A stretch of DNA of 64,000 nt, taken from assembly GCF_003416895.1 (NCBI RefSeq), contig NZ_QVIO01000003.1, positions 434,001 through 498,000 on the forward strand, given 5' to 3'. The DNA comes from Duganella sp. BJB476. Its GTDB lineage: Bacteria > Pseudomonadota > Gammaproteobacteria > Burkholderiales > Burkholderiaceae_D. This document shows, one piece after another, positions 63,920 through 64,000 of this stretch (position 1 is its first letter; each line of letters starts with the position of its first letter). The position numbers and the translations under genes are program-made. The notes under the pieces were generated by a model that searched no databases, was not told the DNA's origin, and worked only from the letters and a program-made list of their open reading frames with translations.

Positions 63920-64000
63920 ATGAAGATCACCGCCAACGCCGCCGCCCTGGACGAACCGGATTGTCCGGAAGACGCCGCCAATGACTCCCCCGACTCGCCC
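63920..64000 (+). CDS. Partial gene divergent from the efflux operon, probable regulator
   Basis: Only the first 27 codons lie in the window: MKITANAAALDEPDCPEDAA followed by NDSPDSP, a polar, Asp-rich stretch with no recognisable domain. The gene continues beyond position 64000. Its place divergent from an emrAB-type operon, with a palindromic operator between, suggests a MarR- or TetR-family repressor (inference from context, not from the sequence). Confidence 0.5.
   Translation, partial: MKITANAAALDEPDCPEDAANDSPDSP

Overview
The window reads as chromosomal DNA of a high-GC betaproteobacterium, most likely Oxalobacteraceae (Massilia/Duganella/Janthinobacterium type). This rests on protein families and style (a phasin, PEP-CTERM proteins, the cysTWA sulfate locus, FkpB-IspH, a glycine-zipper protein), not on a database match. 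Both ends cut a gene: the tail of pyrD at the left, and the first 27 codons of a gene divergent from an efflux operon at the right. No phage, CRISPR array, rRNA or intact insertion sequence was seen.

Layout. 1-5.4 kb: pyrD end, aldo/keto reductase, a long palindromic repeat, a TonB-dependent receptor and a chemotaxis receptor. 5.5-12.5 kb, all on the minus strand: a sulfur-assimilation locus of sulfate-binding protein, small serine hydrolase, 1-Cys peroxiredoxin, TSUP permease, cysT, cysW, cysA and a CysB-type regulator overlapping cysA. 12.6-17.7 kb: diacylglycerol kinase, IclR regulator, PbpG-like endopeptidase, nitroreductase, EamA exporter, and a phasin whose promoter carries a repeated operator-like motif. 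17.7-21.4 kb: branched-chain amino-acid ABC transporter livHMGF (no binding protein here) behind a leader with a terminator-like hairpin. 21.7-31.3 kb: housekeeping genes (ispH, fkpB, radC, rpmB-rpmG, fatty-acid desaturase, MscS channel, RsmB-type methyltransferase, purN), a solitary barstar-family protein, an AT-rich patch that may be a transposon-end relic, and a glycine-zipper protein. 31.4-40.1 kb: spermidine-synthase-like protein, solitary GspE/PilB-type ATPase, tRNA-Lys, a large beta-rich lipoprotein, a DNA-binding-domain/citrate-synthase fusion, MFS exporter and GNAT acetyltransferase.

40-57 kb is the most accessory part. Two paralogous periplasmic binding-protein-like genes enclose a secreted block: a HET-C/VWA7-like protein with a von Willebrand A domain, a small PEP-CTERM-type protein and a hydrolase with TPR repeats. 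Next come PhzF, an S9 peptidase, a PEP-CTERM trypsin-like protease, MAPEG, an MFS transporter, a BON protein with three paired-cysteine repeats, a HEIGH-type metallopeptidase, the second palindromic repeat and a dipeptidyl-peptidase-III-like enzyme. 57.2-64 kb: two tandem SDR-like proteins lacking the catalytic Tyr/Lys, with a divergent LysR regulator, then an EmrA/EmrB/outer-membrane-factor tripartite efflux operon with a strong promoter and an adjacent palindromic operator.

The most unusual items are the HET-C/VWA secreted locus, the palindromic repeat pair with compensatory arm changes, the paired-cysteine BON protein, the tandem non-canonical SDRs and the candidate transposon-end relic.
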